Shown: positions 54,202-64,000 of the stretch, piece by piece
How the letters are laid out: every line of letters begins with the position of its first letter
Position numbering within the stretch: position 1 is the first letter of the stretch
Assembly (NCBI GenBank): GCA_024509875.1
Contig: JAMPIV010006377.1
Coordinates: 1-64,000 of the forward strand
Direction of reading: 5' to 3'
DNA: 64,000 nucleotides
Source: Oreohelix idahoensis
Taxonomy: Eukaryota > Mollusca > Gastropoda > Stylommatophora > Oreohelicidae
Program-made: the position numbers and the translations under genes
Notes under the pieces: generated by a model
Databases searched by the model: none
What the model was told of the DNA's origin: nothing
The model's input: the letters and a program-made list of their open reading frames with translations, nothing else

Positions 54202-56604
54202 ATGCCCATAGTGGGAACACCCTTTGAGAGAGTTGCCGTGGATCTTGTGGGACCTCTCACCCGAACCAAGAGAAGGAACAGCTACATTCTGACTCTGGTG
54301 GACACTTTTTCTATGTGGGGAGAGGCAGTAGCCCTGTCATCGATTGATTCAAAACATGTGGCAGAGGCATTGCTCACAATTTTCACAAGGTTAGGCTTTC
54401 CCAATCAAATCTTGACTGATAATGGCTCTCAGTTCAAGGGGAAACTAACTGAAGAAGTTTTCAGGATCTTCCAGGCCAAACACTTCCATTGTAGTGTGTG
54501 TCATCCCCAAGGGAACGGCCAAGTGGAAAGATTTAACGGCACATTGATGTCGATCCTGAGAAAGTTGGCACACGAAAAACCAGATACATGGGACCAGTAC
54601 CTGCACGCCGCCCTCTTTGCTTATCGGGAGGTACCCCATAGTTCAACCGGTATGGCCCCGGCAACATTATTGTTTGGAAGGCCAATAAAAGGTCCACTTG
54701 AAGCTTTGTTAAGAACGTGGACTGATGAAAAGGCAGAGGAAAACATTACATCTTCATACCAATATGTGAATGAGCTGACCACTCGGTTAAAAACTGGCTG
54801 GAAACTTGCCAATGAAAATTTGAAACAAGCCAGGAAGAAACATGCTGCCTATTATAACAGGAAGGCGAAAGACAGAAATTTGGCTGTGGGAGAGAAAGTA
54901 CTGCTTCTTTTGCCTGGGAGTCAGAATAAGTTACAAATTGGATGGCAGGGTCCATATACAGTTCTAGAGAAGGTGTCTAGAACAAATTATAAGATAGATA
55001 AGAAGGGGAAAGAAAAAATCTATCATGTGAATCTCCTGAAGAAATATTTGGAAAGAGAACATCAGGAAGAGACACACTTGTTGACCTTGTCCATCGCCAT
55101 GGAGATGAAAAAGGAACCACTTTCATCATTTGAATATCCATTACACCCCTGTGAGACAGCAGCACAGGTGAAAATCAGTACACATTTAACGAAAACTCAG
55201 AAAGAGAGAGTGCAACAGGTTCTAAATAATCATGCAGAGGTGTTAACAGACCGACCAGGGCATACAAACCTATTGGAATATGATATGAAACTCATAGACT
55301 CCACACCTGTCTGTATGAAACCATATTCGATTCCGTTTGCTAAGGAAAAAGCTTTGAAGGAAGAGATAGACTATCTATTGAAGGAAGGAATTATTTCGCA
55401 CAGTGAGTCTTCGTATAGTTCCGGTGTTGTACTTTTAAGGAAGCCCTCTGGAGAACATAGACTCTGTATAGATTACAGGAGACTGAATGCTATTACAGAA
55501 GGACAGGTGGATCCATTGCCGGATACAAATCAGCTGTTTGCCAGACTAAATAAAGCTAAATATTTCTCAAAAGTGGATCTGAGTAAAGGATACTATCAGA
55601 TTCCAGTAAAGCCTGAGGTTAGACCATACCTAGCTTTTAGTACCTCAGAAGGACACTATGAGTTTAATAGATTGCCATTTGGATTGAAGAATGCACCTAG
55701 TGTCTTCTCTAGAATGATGAGAAAATTATTGGATCCTCTGAATAATCCCTGTATAACAAATTTTATGGATGATATCCTTATAGCAACAGAAACATTTGAG
55801 GAACACATTGACTCTCTGAACATGCTGTTTGATCGACTTAGGGAGGCAAATTTAACAGCCCGACCAACCAAATGTTGCGTTGGATGTAAAGAATTGGAAT
55901 TTTTGGGACACACAGTTTATCAGGGAAACATGACCCCTGACCCAAAGAATTTAGAGAAACTACAGAAAGCCCCGAGACCACAAACCAAGAAGGACGTGAG
56001 ATCCTTTGTCTCATTATGTGGTTTCTACCAGAAGTATATCAAAAACTTTAATTCCATATGTGCACCTTTAACGGAATTGACACGTAAAGGACTTCCAGAT
56101 CGCATTACATGGACACCACAATGTGAAATGACTTACCAAGAATTGAAGGAAAAGCTCACAAGTAAACCCATTTTGAAATTACCTGACTTAAGTCAAGAAT
56201 TCATAGTAAGGACGGATGCAAGTAATATTGGGTTAGGTGCAACTTTACTACAGAAATCAGATGCATTGGATGGGGAATTAAGCCCAGTGGCATATGCTAG
56301 CAGAAAGTTGAATAAAGCTGAAATCAACTACTCAACTAGCGAAAAAGAATGTCTTGCAGTAATATGGGCAATAAAGAAATTCAATATTTATCTATATGGG
56401 AAGGCATTTAAGTTGCAAACTGACCACAAACCTTTATCGTTTTTAGCACAGGCTAAGCATGAGAACTCTAGGTTACTCCGATGGTCTTTGCTTCTGGCTC
56501 CATATAATTTTAGCATTGAATATATATCTGGAAAAACCAATCTGGGAGCGGATTTTTTAAGCCGCCATCCGTGTGATGAGAATCACCGTAAACCCCAGAA
56601 ATAA
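54202..56604 (+). CDS. integrase core, reverse transcriptase, RNase H, copy B (800 aa)
   Basis: Integrase triad: D14 (VAVDLVGPL), D73 (LTDNGSQF), E109 (NGQVERFNGTL), so DD35E. The GPY domain (GWQGPYTVLEKV) is near 250. The RT has LCIDYRRLNAI, VDLSKGYYQI, and FMDD at 521-524. RNase H has VRTDASNIGLG and TDHKPLSF. It ends ADFLSRHPCDENHRKPQK. The whole block is open, so all three enzyme domains look intact. The nominal ATG lies inside the polyprotein. Integrase upstream of RT is direct evidence for the Gmr1-type arrangement. Confidence 0.95.
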   Translation: MPIVGTPFERVAVDLVGPLTRTKRRNSYILTLVDTFSMWGEAVALSSIDSKHVAEALLTIFTRLGFPNQILTDNGSQFKGKLTEEVFRIFQAKHFHCSVCHPQGNGQVERFNGTLMSILRKLAHEKPDTWDQYLHAALFAYREVPHSSTGMAPATLLFGRPIKGPLEALLRTWTDEKAEENITSSYQYVNELTTRLKTGWKLANENLKQARKKHAAYYNRKAKDRNLAVGEKVLLLLPGSQNKLQIGWQGPYTVLEKVSRTNYKIDKKGKEKIYHVNLLKKYLEREHQEETHLLTLSIAMEMKKEPLSSFEYPLHPCETAAQVKISTHLTKTQKERVQQVLNNHAEVLTDRPGHTNLLEYDMKLIDSTPVCMKPYSIPFAKEKALKEEIDYLLKEGIISHSESSYSSGVVLLRKPSGEHRLCIDYRRLNAITEGQVDPLPDTNQLFARLNKAKYFSKVDLSKGYYQIPVKPEVRPYLAFSTSEGHYEFNRLPFGLKNAPSVFSRMMRKLLDPLNNPCITNFMDDILIATETFEEHIDSLNMLFDRLREANLTARPTKCCVGCKELEFLGHTVYQGNMTPDPKNLEKLQKAPRPQTKKDVRSFVSLCGFYQKYIKNFNSICAPLTELTRKGLPDRITWTPQCEMTYQELKEKLTSKPILKLPDLSQEFIVRTDASNIGLGATLLQKSDALDGELSPVAYASRKLNKAEINYSTSEKECLAVIWAIKKFNIYLYGKAFKLQTDHKPLSFLAQAKHENSRLLRWSLLLAPYNFSIEYISGKTNLGADFLSRHPCDENHRKPQK

Positions 56605-56659
56605 TAATAAATTTCTATATGTGTATATAGAATAAAGGACTGACATATAATGTCTGTTT

Positions 56660-56671
56660 TAAGAGGGGAGG
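56660..56671 (+). other. polypurine tract, copy B
   Basis: taagaggggagg against the 3' LTR, same as copy A. Confidence 0.85.
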
Positions 56672-59059
56672 TGTCATGAAATATTCTAATCCACATATAT
56701 AAATTATTAGGTAAATATAAAGCCTAACAAATAAAATTAATAAAGAGAAGAGCAATGGTAAAATGACAGTGCTGTCACAAAGAATGTACTCGAAATCCCC
56801 CTTGTTTTCTGCTTCGTCTGCAAATTGTAACGCTTTCACGTTGATAGTAAAAGCTTACTGTATTATACCCGCTTTCTTCAATGAAACGTGTGCTGCATTT
56901 CTAAGAAAAACATTGAGACGTACTGCGTAATGACCTAAATTAATCCTAACATTAATTATATTACGTTACCAAAACGAACGAACAGATGGACAAAAGGATA
57001 GCGAGAGGGGAGGGCTGAAAATCAGGAACGCATGCAACACGCGACGCGCGATATACAAATGCTGGCATCACGCGTGTAAGTCTACAAGCACTAACTTTTT
57101 CAGACGGACAGTGATAAAATACACTACCCTTTCCCAGAGTTAGGTTTATAAATCATAACAGACTCTTATTAGAAAAGATAACATTAGATGGGTTTACGGT
57201 TGAAAACATAACAGTACCCAGACAGCACATCTTCCAAACAGGAGGTAGAAGAAATTGCATATTTTGAACGCAGCCACGTAGCTCCTTTAAATTAGTATTT
57301 TTGGGTTCCTTAGGGCTTGCTGACAAATAATATGTAAAAACGTTACGCAAATAGTCCAGGAATTAATAAATTATACCCAAAATAAAATATTGGGGGTGCC
57401 TGACAGCATAAAATCATTTCTGCTCATAAGATTTTTTTTTTTAACGTGTTTGAAAAAAATTTACGTTACAGAAATAGCCTACCATGTAAACTTCAAATTG
57501 ATTGGAGCGCAACAAATGAAAGCCTAACCACGATTGGTCGGGCTATAAATACTATCTTGGTTGTTAGGGGAGACGGGAAAAGATAACATTTTTTTCAAAC
57601 ACTTGTCGAAACGTGGCTCATTGGCCAGTCTCGCTGATATACACACTTGGGAGCGTTAGTTCGAAACCACTTGTTTAAATACACTTGATAAAGCATCAGT
57701 GCGTTGAAGCCAGCATATATTTGGCTCAATAAAAGCCTGGAAGATAAGCAGAAGGAAATTTGTGCCAGTTTGTGCCAGAATTCATTGCTAATCAACGTAT
57801 CTGTGTTATTCGTATGAATTGTGGTAAGCTTGAACCATTTAATATCTTTTAATGAAAATTGAATGTGAATTGTTGATTTATGCCTGTATATATATATGTG
57901 TAGTTCAGTGGCAAACGTGAGGTAAAGCCTAAAATGCTCCAGCCTGAACAGAGGGTGTCGGAGAGAAGTAAAACGGCATGGAATGGCCAAATAGTACACT
58001 GACATCTGGATGATTGACTAGAAAGAAATAATGCTGGAAGTGCAGAGGCGTAGTGACCATTAAGAAGGGTAATACTGGAATAAAGTATTTCAAATGAAGC
58101 TGACTGTTGGCCTAACGCTCTGAACGCAATGTTTGTGCTGTATTGTGATCAGTGTAAAAGAGAATATAAATTAGTTATGAAGTAGAAGGTACATCCTTCT
58201 TGATTTCAGGGACAGTGGTCTTGATGGTACTGAGCAGCATCTGGTCAGAGATTTGCTGAATCCAGAGTCGGACAGCATACTCCTTGGTCTTTTTAGCTAT
58301 CAGTGAGGTGTCTCCTGAGCCCAGAGGAGAATTCGAGCAGAGGAGTCCTTTCCTGCCGCCATCACTCAAGATAAGCAGAGTTGGCCAGCTGAGCTCAACA
58401 TTATGTCCCCTCATCTTGAAATAACTTTATAAAAATACTATTCAGAGGGGAATTTACTTGTCTTAAAATCAGGAACTGTGAACATCTCCAATACTGGTCC
58501 CTAAAGACAAACTATTGAAGTCATGATGACAAATACCAACAGAGCTTGAACAAAACAAAACCAGTATTACCTCATTTTACTACTACACAACTGACACACA
58601 TAGAACATTTGTAATAATATATGTCACTACAATATTCATATTAGATACATTCTGTACATAACTTGTAATTTAAATTGATTGTGATTCCTGGTTCCCTTGT
58701 AGTTGAATCAGGACACATATTCATTCATGCCAGTAATGAATACATATTGTTATTTGAAAGTTTATTAGTGACTCTTTTAAGATATCTTTGTAGAGTGTTA
58801 TATGTATGTGAGTGTCACGTGTTGTCAAGAGTAGTGGATTAAATTAAATTGTTTATCTGTCTGTTGTTGTGACTTACACTTCACCATACTCATACCCTAG
58901 ACACATAACGTAGCATCACACTATTCCAGAATAATTCTGACTGAGATATAGAGATATGTGGTAGCAAGTAAGGTTATCTATAATACACTACTCTTAATAG
59001 ATATAGATACCTTCACAGCTGATCTCAGTCAGTACACTAAGTCCCCTATAAGTATTTAT
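56672..59059 (+). repeat. 3' LTR of copy B, 3'-truncated
   Basis: It matches 49505-51907 but stops at agtatttat, so the terminal caccaca is missing. It carries an intact TATA region (ggctataaatac, about 57541). Confidence 0.92.
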
Positions 59060-61175
59060 GTCTCGGACCCCTAGACTTGACCTCTTGACAAATTTTGCAA
59101 GATCGGCAATAAATTCGGATGTCTTTATTCACGAATGGCCAAAAGAATGACGCAAGGACTCTAGTTTTAGTTCTGGAAAAACCCATGTGTCCAGCACACT
59201 GAGAATCGTGTGCATGCCGAAGAATTAAGGCTCTCATACACTTAGGCACAAGAATTTGCGAGTGCATAGACTTGTCCGAGTGTTGTACCATTCGTACCAA
59301 TATACCATTCTTCATAGTAATATACGATTTGTGATTCGTATTTTGATTGGGATCCCCTTTCTTTGCAAGAAGGAAGTATTTCTTCAAAGAAGGATCCTCT
59401 TCTTGACGTTTAACAAACGAGTCATGGGAAATCACCAAGTGCTCGTCTTGGCTATCAACTTCATTACTATTATCAGATGAAGTTGGGGGATTAAGAGCTT
59501 GAGCTCTTGTCACCACTGCATTGACCGTTTGAATGTTTTTTTCTTCCCAACTAGAAATTTGTTGCGGGGTGCATTCCTTAACCCCATGAATACGACCGAT
59601 TATAAGATCCGCAATAGGATTAGGAAGAAGACATGCATGGACATCTCCTGTGAAGAAAGGAGTGTCAATCCTAATAATAGCAGTAGGATAGCTTTCCATA
59701 GTACCACCAAATGTAACACATTTGATTGTTTTTCCAGTGGCACAGCAAGGATCTATCAGAGACTCCTTAACCCCGACGGTAGTACATCCCGAATCGAAAA
59801 GTACTGAGACTAGCCTATCATTTATTAGACCTTTATGTAAGATGAGAGATCCTCTCCCATCATGCGCAACTGTAGCAGGTAGAGCAGGAAGAGGGTGACC
59901 ACAACTTAGCGTAGATACAGTTGATGAGTCGAACAATGTTAAGCATTGGGGGCATTCAGTTGCTCTCCCAAAATCGAAAGCACAACCAGTGATAGCCCTA
60001 GAGTTACCACTATCATTTACTGTATTACAGGCTCCATCAAACTCTTGTTGCGCAGAGTTTGCCTGTTGGTAAGGTCTTTTCTTGTTAAACCTAGGTCTAC
60101 CTCGATTATCATTTCCCCTGTAATTATTTTGACTATCATTTCCCCTGTAATTATTTCGACTATCATTTCCCCTGTAATTGTGATCATATTGCCTATTGTA
60201 ATCATCATTCCGGTTTGAATCCCGGTTTCTAAATTCACCATCGTCATAATCTTGACGTCGAGAATGATTACCTCGAAAATTTGAATAGTTATTATTTGGA
60301 TAGCCTTTGCGAAAGTGTCTCAAATTATTACCACTAAAATTACGAGAACTACCATCTTGTCTCCACTGCATAGACGAAGAACCATCATGTGTTGGATTAC
60401 TCCGCTTCTGAGTGTAATTTTGATTACTTCCCCTATTCCAATTTTGTTGAGCACCCTGAAATTTTTTTCTGAAATTAGGGCCATATGGTGTTGCCGAAGC
60501 AGCTGGCAACCCTTCTTTCACTTTAGAATTGCTAACTGTAGCATGGGGATGTGCTGTGGCATACTGACAACAGTATTCCTCCATTTCTTTTAAGTTTTTA
60601 GGCTTACGCTCATGAAGGAATGCAAGAAAAGAATCATTAACAGATGACAAAACCTTATCTCGCAATAATAAGTCCATTAGACCTTCATATGTTTTCTCAA
60701 TCTGAGACAACTCAACCCATCGTGTAAATGTACGACGTATCTTTGTAACAAAATCAGAGAAATCTACTCCATTTTCTGGCAACATTGTCCTAAAACGAAG
60801 ACGATAGTCTTCTTGTTTTAGTTGATATTTTTTTAGCAATGCTGCCCTGACAACATCATAATTAGTCCTCTCATGTTCGTCTATTGTCATAAGAGTAGTC
60901 ACTGTGTCACCTGTAAAAAATGGCATCAGTTGTTCAACATATTTTTCCTTTTTTATGTTATGCGTATCGCACAAAAATTGGAATCTATCTAGATAATCTG
61001 CTACGTCATCCTTTAAAGGATTGAAATGAGGCAATTTAATCCTACTAACAAACTCCCTTGTCGTACTCGAAGTTGTTTGCTGAGCACCCGTACTCGCCAA
61101 TTTCAATTTCTCTAACTCCAAAGTTGCGAGTTTTTCATCAAGTTCCATCTTCTGTTTTCTTTCCTCATGTTCCAT
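59060..61175 (-). CDS. Gag, protease and integrase zinc finger of the minus-strand Ty3 element
   Basis: A 709-codon frame. Capsid, SCAN-like, about residues 45-205 (FNPLKDDVADYLDRFQFL and following). RG/N-rich linker 230-365 with three NNYRGNDS-type repeats of 9 residues (27-bp DNA repeats at about 60106-60190). There is no CCHC knuckle. Instead a CPQC-x13-CGH cluster lies at 408-427. Protease: VLFDSGCTTVG, active site at 461-463 (DSG). Integrase zinc finger: H656/H663 and C693/C696 (CKIC). Coding homology stops where copy B begins. The start is upstream at 61558, in another frame. Confidence 0.9.
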
Positions 61176-61558
61176 TTTTCTGATTTCAGCCTCAGCTTGA
61201 GCTTTCCTCTCCTCTGCAGTAGCTTGAGCTCTGCCGCAGCTTCTTTGTCTAATCTCTTTTGTTCAGCTTCTTTGTCTAATCTCTTTTGTTCATCTTCAAA
61301 TCTCCTTTCCTCCACCTGCATCTGCAATTTCTTTTGTTCAGCAGCAATATCAGCTTCTCTGTCTAGCCTTTTTTTTTCATCAGCTGCTTCTCTTTCTAAT
61401 CTCTTCTCTTCTGTCATCGCTTTTCTCTCTTCAGCCTGAGCTTTTTTCTCTTCTGCAGCTAATGCTTTGTCATACTGAGCAACAGCCCATTGTTCTAACT
61501 GTTGACCAGTCTTATCAAGGGCTCTCCCTTGTGTAATAAAGTAGTCCAATGTAGACAT
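61150..61558 (-). CDS. Gag N-terminus of the minus-strand Ty3 element
   Basis: It starts MSTLDYFITQGRALDKTG. It is a charged Lys/Glu/Arg coiled coil with DKEAEQKRL repeats. A one-base shift near 61240 carries coding potential into the 61175 frame. Its layout equals the coiled-coil N-terminus of copies A and B, though the sequences differ. Confidence 0.85.
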
Positions 61559-63127
61559 CTTGTCTAATGAGATCAGAAACCTGAAAAAAAATTAAATAAA
61601 TTACCTTATCCCACTTCAATGGGAGACAAGTCTGAAATGCTAGACTTGTATACTCACTTCACTTTATTTTACTGTCTTAGTCTTAGACAAAGACTTTGTA
61701 TGTTCCTCTTGTTTATAATGTACCCAAAAAATCACTTGAGTACCTGTGGAAAAAAAAAATTCCCTTATATCCCACTCACTATGGGCACAAGTCTTTTTTA
61801 TAAAGAACTTGAATATGTATTTCACCTTGTCTCAATCTTTGTAGATAACAAGTCTTTTATCAAAGAACTTGTATAAATATCTTATATAATAATATTTTAT
61901 TAAGAAACTCTATATGAAGAGTCTACCTTATCAATAATATCAAAACATGACCAAGTATGTGTATGTAGACTGTGCATGACAGTAATGTAGTACAACCAAA
62001 AAAAAAATACAAAGACAAAAATACAAAACAATACAAATGGCAACACTGTTTTAACCAAAAATGTGTAGAGAAATACACAAGAAAGGAGAGACCTACAGAA
62101 TACAAACAAAACAAATCGACAATCAAAACTGAAAAACAGACAAAATATTACAAAAACAACGTTAAGTACAATTACATCACAGCTAACATCAATAGCGACC
62201 AATTGTCACTAGCAAATTTCCAAATTAAGAAAATTTGCACCTACAGACGCTTACAGTAAGCCTCGATCAAGTGGCATATTTACCGTAAGACCCACCAACC
62301 GAAAAACCCGCAGAAAAATACACAAAAACAGTAGAAGTAACATAAACATATAGCAATCAATTTCAATGTGTTGCAGAACAAGTTCAGTCACAGCTGAAAC
62401 TAAAATAAATTTCTTGCTCCTTGCGAACACAGAAACGAAATGTCAAACGCGCACTGAACGTCAAATCCACTGTAACATAAAGTGGTATTCACGAACCAAA
62501 GTTACTATGACCTTCTCAAATTAGGGCTTGCACATTGAATGTTTACTATTTCCACGTACTGTTTACAGACACTTGACCTCCAACAATGTAGCTTGAATGC
62601 TCTGACCTAGAAAAGTCTGTTGTTGAATGAAACGTGTAACAACCAGCAGTACTGTTTACAATAGGAACCCGCCTTCTATGCAGTTATGGTCCACGTAGCA
62701 AATGCCTAGTAGTTAACTTCAGTACATGTCTTGTTATGCTTTATGTAGCATTATAATATAAATGCTCGTACTGTTTATTTGGGTCAACCGTTGATGACCT
62801 ATATCTGTCCTGTTGTAGCCAAAACTTGCAAGTGTAGAATTAGCGCTGTGTGTTACGGCTGTCCCGTGTGTAGCTTAGACCCACAGATCAGAAGTGTAAT
62901 GTGTACTTGTCCTTCTTGTAACTTTCTCGACAAAACTGGAGACATCATACATGTAACAGCCAACCAGGAATGTAAATTTCTGGATCCATAAATGTCAACA
63001 ATAATGTCAAATGCTCGCTCTGTTCTTTTTAAACCCACAGATCTGGTCCATCAGAAATGTAAGTTTCTAGGCCACATTGGCGACAAGAAATGTATCATAA
63101 GAGCCCACGTAACTGGTCCACCAGAAA
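61559..63127 (-). other. 5' leader of the minus-strand Ty3 element
   Basis: About 1.57 kb, AT-rich and non-coding, between LTR and Gag. Near the LTR (62880-63127) related sequences recur, such as ggtccatcagaaatgtaag and ggtccaccagaaatgtaac. The one against the LTR (63106-63123) is where a primer site is expected. The tRNA was not identified. Confidence 0.65.
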
Positions 63128-64000
63128 TGTAACTGTCTTTTTTTTTCTTGTTGATGTGATCACTGGCCCAAGACAGTATACATGTTGTTAGATGTGTAGT
63201 GCGAGCGTATGATGAATTGAGTGTGGGTGCGAATGAAGGCGCGAATGTGTTTAGGCTCGTATAGATGTAGATCCTGCAACCCATACTCTCACATGCAGTA
63301 ATCAAGGATGCTTTGACACTGCAGGCATGTTTCAAGACATTTATTGACGGGAACACACATAATATCAACAGGAACAGTCAGTGTAACAAGGTCATGCTGA
63401 CCTGACATCGATAGGTATACATTTGGCATTCAAAAAGGTAAACATCAGAATAGACGTGCATGGTCAATAGCAAAGTTCTTCAATAATGACAGTTCGTAGC
63501 GTCGCCCTTGGCGTCTCTGACTAAACGCGTCAGATGCCTTAGTTAGACACATAGGTGCAACTTGGCACTCCCCGCCAATTGCACATATCAGGCTGTAGTA
63601 TAATAGCCGAAAGCACAGGCCTCGTTCTGACGTCGGCCGTGTACTTCTGTTAAATAGGTTATCATCAACCCTGCAGTAATACTTATTGTAGATAGAAGTT
63701 CCGCCAATCTGCGGCTCCCACAATATATCTTCGTCACTGGATTTCTGGACAATATAAGACTAACAGTCTTGGATGGCTACCTCGAGCACAAATATATAAG
63801 TTCTGAAATGGCGGATCAGTGAGCTGCTGTTCACCCTAGGTAATCCTTTACATGTTCTGCCACCGAAAAGCGTAATAATGCATAAAGGTCGGTATTACCT
63901 GGAAAATGAATCCTCAGAACTACACAAGGAATTCTGTCGTCATCCCGACGCACAGAGATTCACTGGGGAAAACTGCCATAGCAGTTACTTCGAAGATTCT
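63128..64000 (-). repeat. 5' LTR of the minus-strand Ty3 element (cut by window end)
   Basis: It matches 45528-46400. About 270 bases are expected beyond the window. Confidence 0.9.

Larger units (their letters stand above)
49505..59059 (+). mobile_element. Gmr1-type Ty3 LTR retrotransposon, copy B (nearly complete)
   Basis: LTRs are 49505-51907 and 56672-59059. Internal order is gag, protease (DTG), integrase (H2C2, DD35E, GPY), reverse transcriptase and RNase H. It sits inside the minus-strand Ty3 element. The 3' LTR lacks its last 19 or so bases and no target duplication is seen, so a deletion removed the junction and some host-element coding sequence. Two one-base insertions (near 53255 and 54140) break the polyprotein. 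It provides the reference for what copy A lost. Confidence 0.93.
45528..64000 (-). mobile_element. Ty3-type LTR retrotransposon, integrase before RT, minus strand (runs off window)
   Basis: LTRs are 45528-46674 (3') and 63128 onward (5', cut by the window end). Coding order on the minus strand is gag (61558), protease, integrase zinc finger, [copy B insertion 59059-49505], integrase core, reverse transcriptase and RNase H (ends 47113). This is Gmr1-like order, but proteins and LTRs are clearly distinct from copies A and B. Frameshifts near 61150 and 48765 and the nested element disable it. Confidence 0.9.

Overview
This is eukaryotic (metazoan) repeat DNA with no convincing host gene. It is built from LTR and non-LTR retrotransposons, tRNA-derived SINEs, DD34D mariner elements, small MITEs, (TA)n microsatellites and one decayed multi-copy gene. 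The mix resembles a large, repeat-rich invertebrate genome. I lean to a mollusc or other lophotrochozoan, but the sequence alone does not settle the species.

Layout. 1-9492 is a giant near-perfect palindrome (arms about 4.75 kb, centre near 4771). Each arm carries the same mariner element with a SINE inside it, a LINE 3' fragment and a (TA)n tract. 9493-22207 is a patchwork: tRNA-type SINEs, three LINE 3' fragments, a hAT-type MITE, a decayed gene of an uncharacterised dispersed family (17633-18900), tandem repeats, and a Tigger1-like MITE (21156-21550).

22208-37199 is a three-level nest that can be dated by its target duplications. A solo LTR (target cccgt) was split by a 3.6-kb minus-strand element (target ataa). 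That element was in turn split by a plus-strand Gmr1-type Ty3 element, copy A (target gtgcc). The middle element is the most unusual object here. It has LTRs, primer site and polypurine tract, but its only coding content is a Gag-like ORF. That ORF carries a LIN28-type module: a cold-shock domain followed by two CCHC knuckles. The frame is continuous across the nested insertion, and no pol is visible.

37761-39319 is a third mariner with its own independent SINE insertion. 39499-43470 is a full-length LINE with an intact 1064-codon endonuclease-reverse transcriptase ORF. 45528 to beyond the window end is a minus-strand Ty3-type element, again with integrase before reverse transcriptase. It is interrupted at 49505-59059 by Gmr1-type copy B, which is complete apart from two single-base frameshifts.

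How the parts relate. Copy B and its relatives could supply enzymes for copy A, which has lost its protease and integrase core but has near-identical LTRs. The Gag-LIN28 element must also be moved in trans, by a partner not seen here. The GAA-tailed SINE and the tRNA SINEs presumably use LINE machinery of the kinds seen as fragments. These partnerships are inference. Domain orders, boundaries and target duplications are read directly from the sequence.
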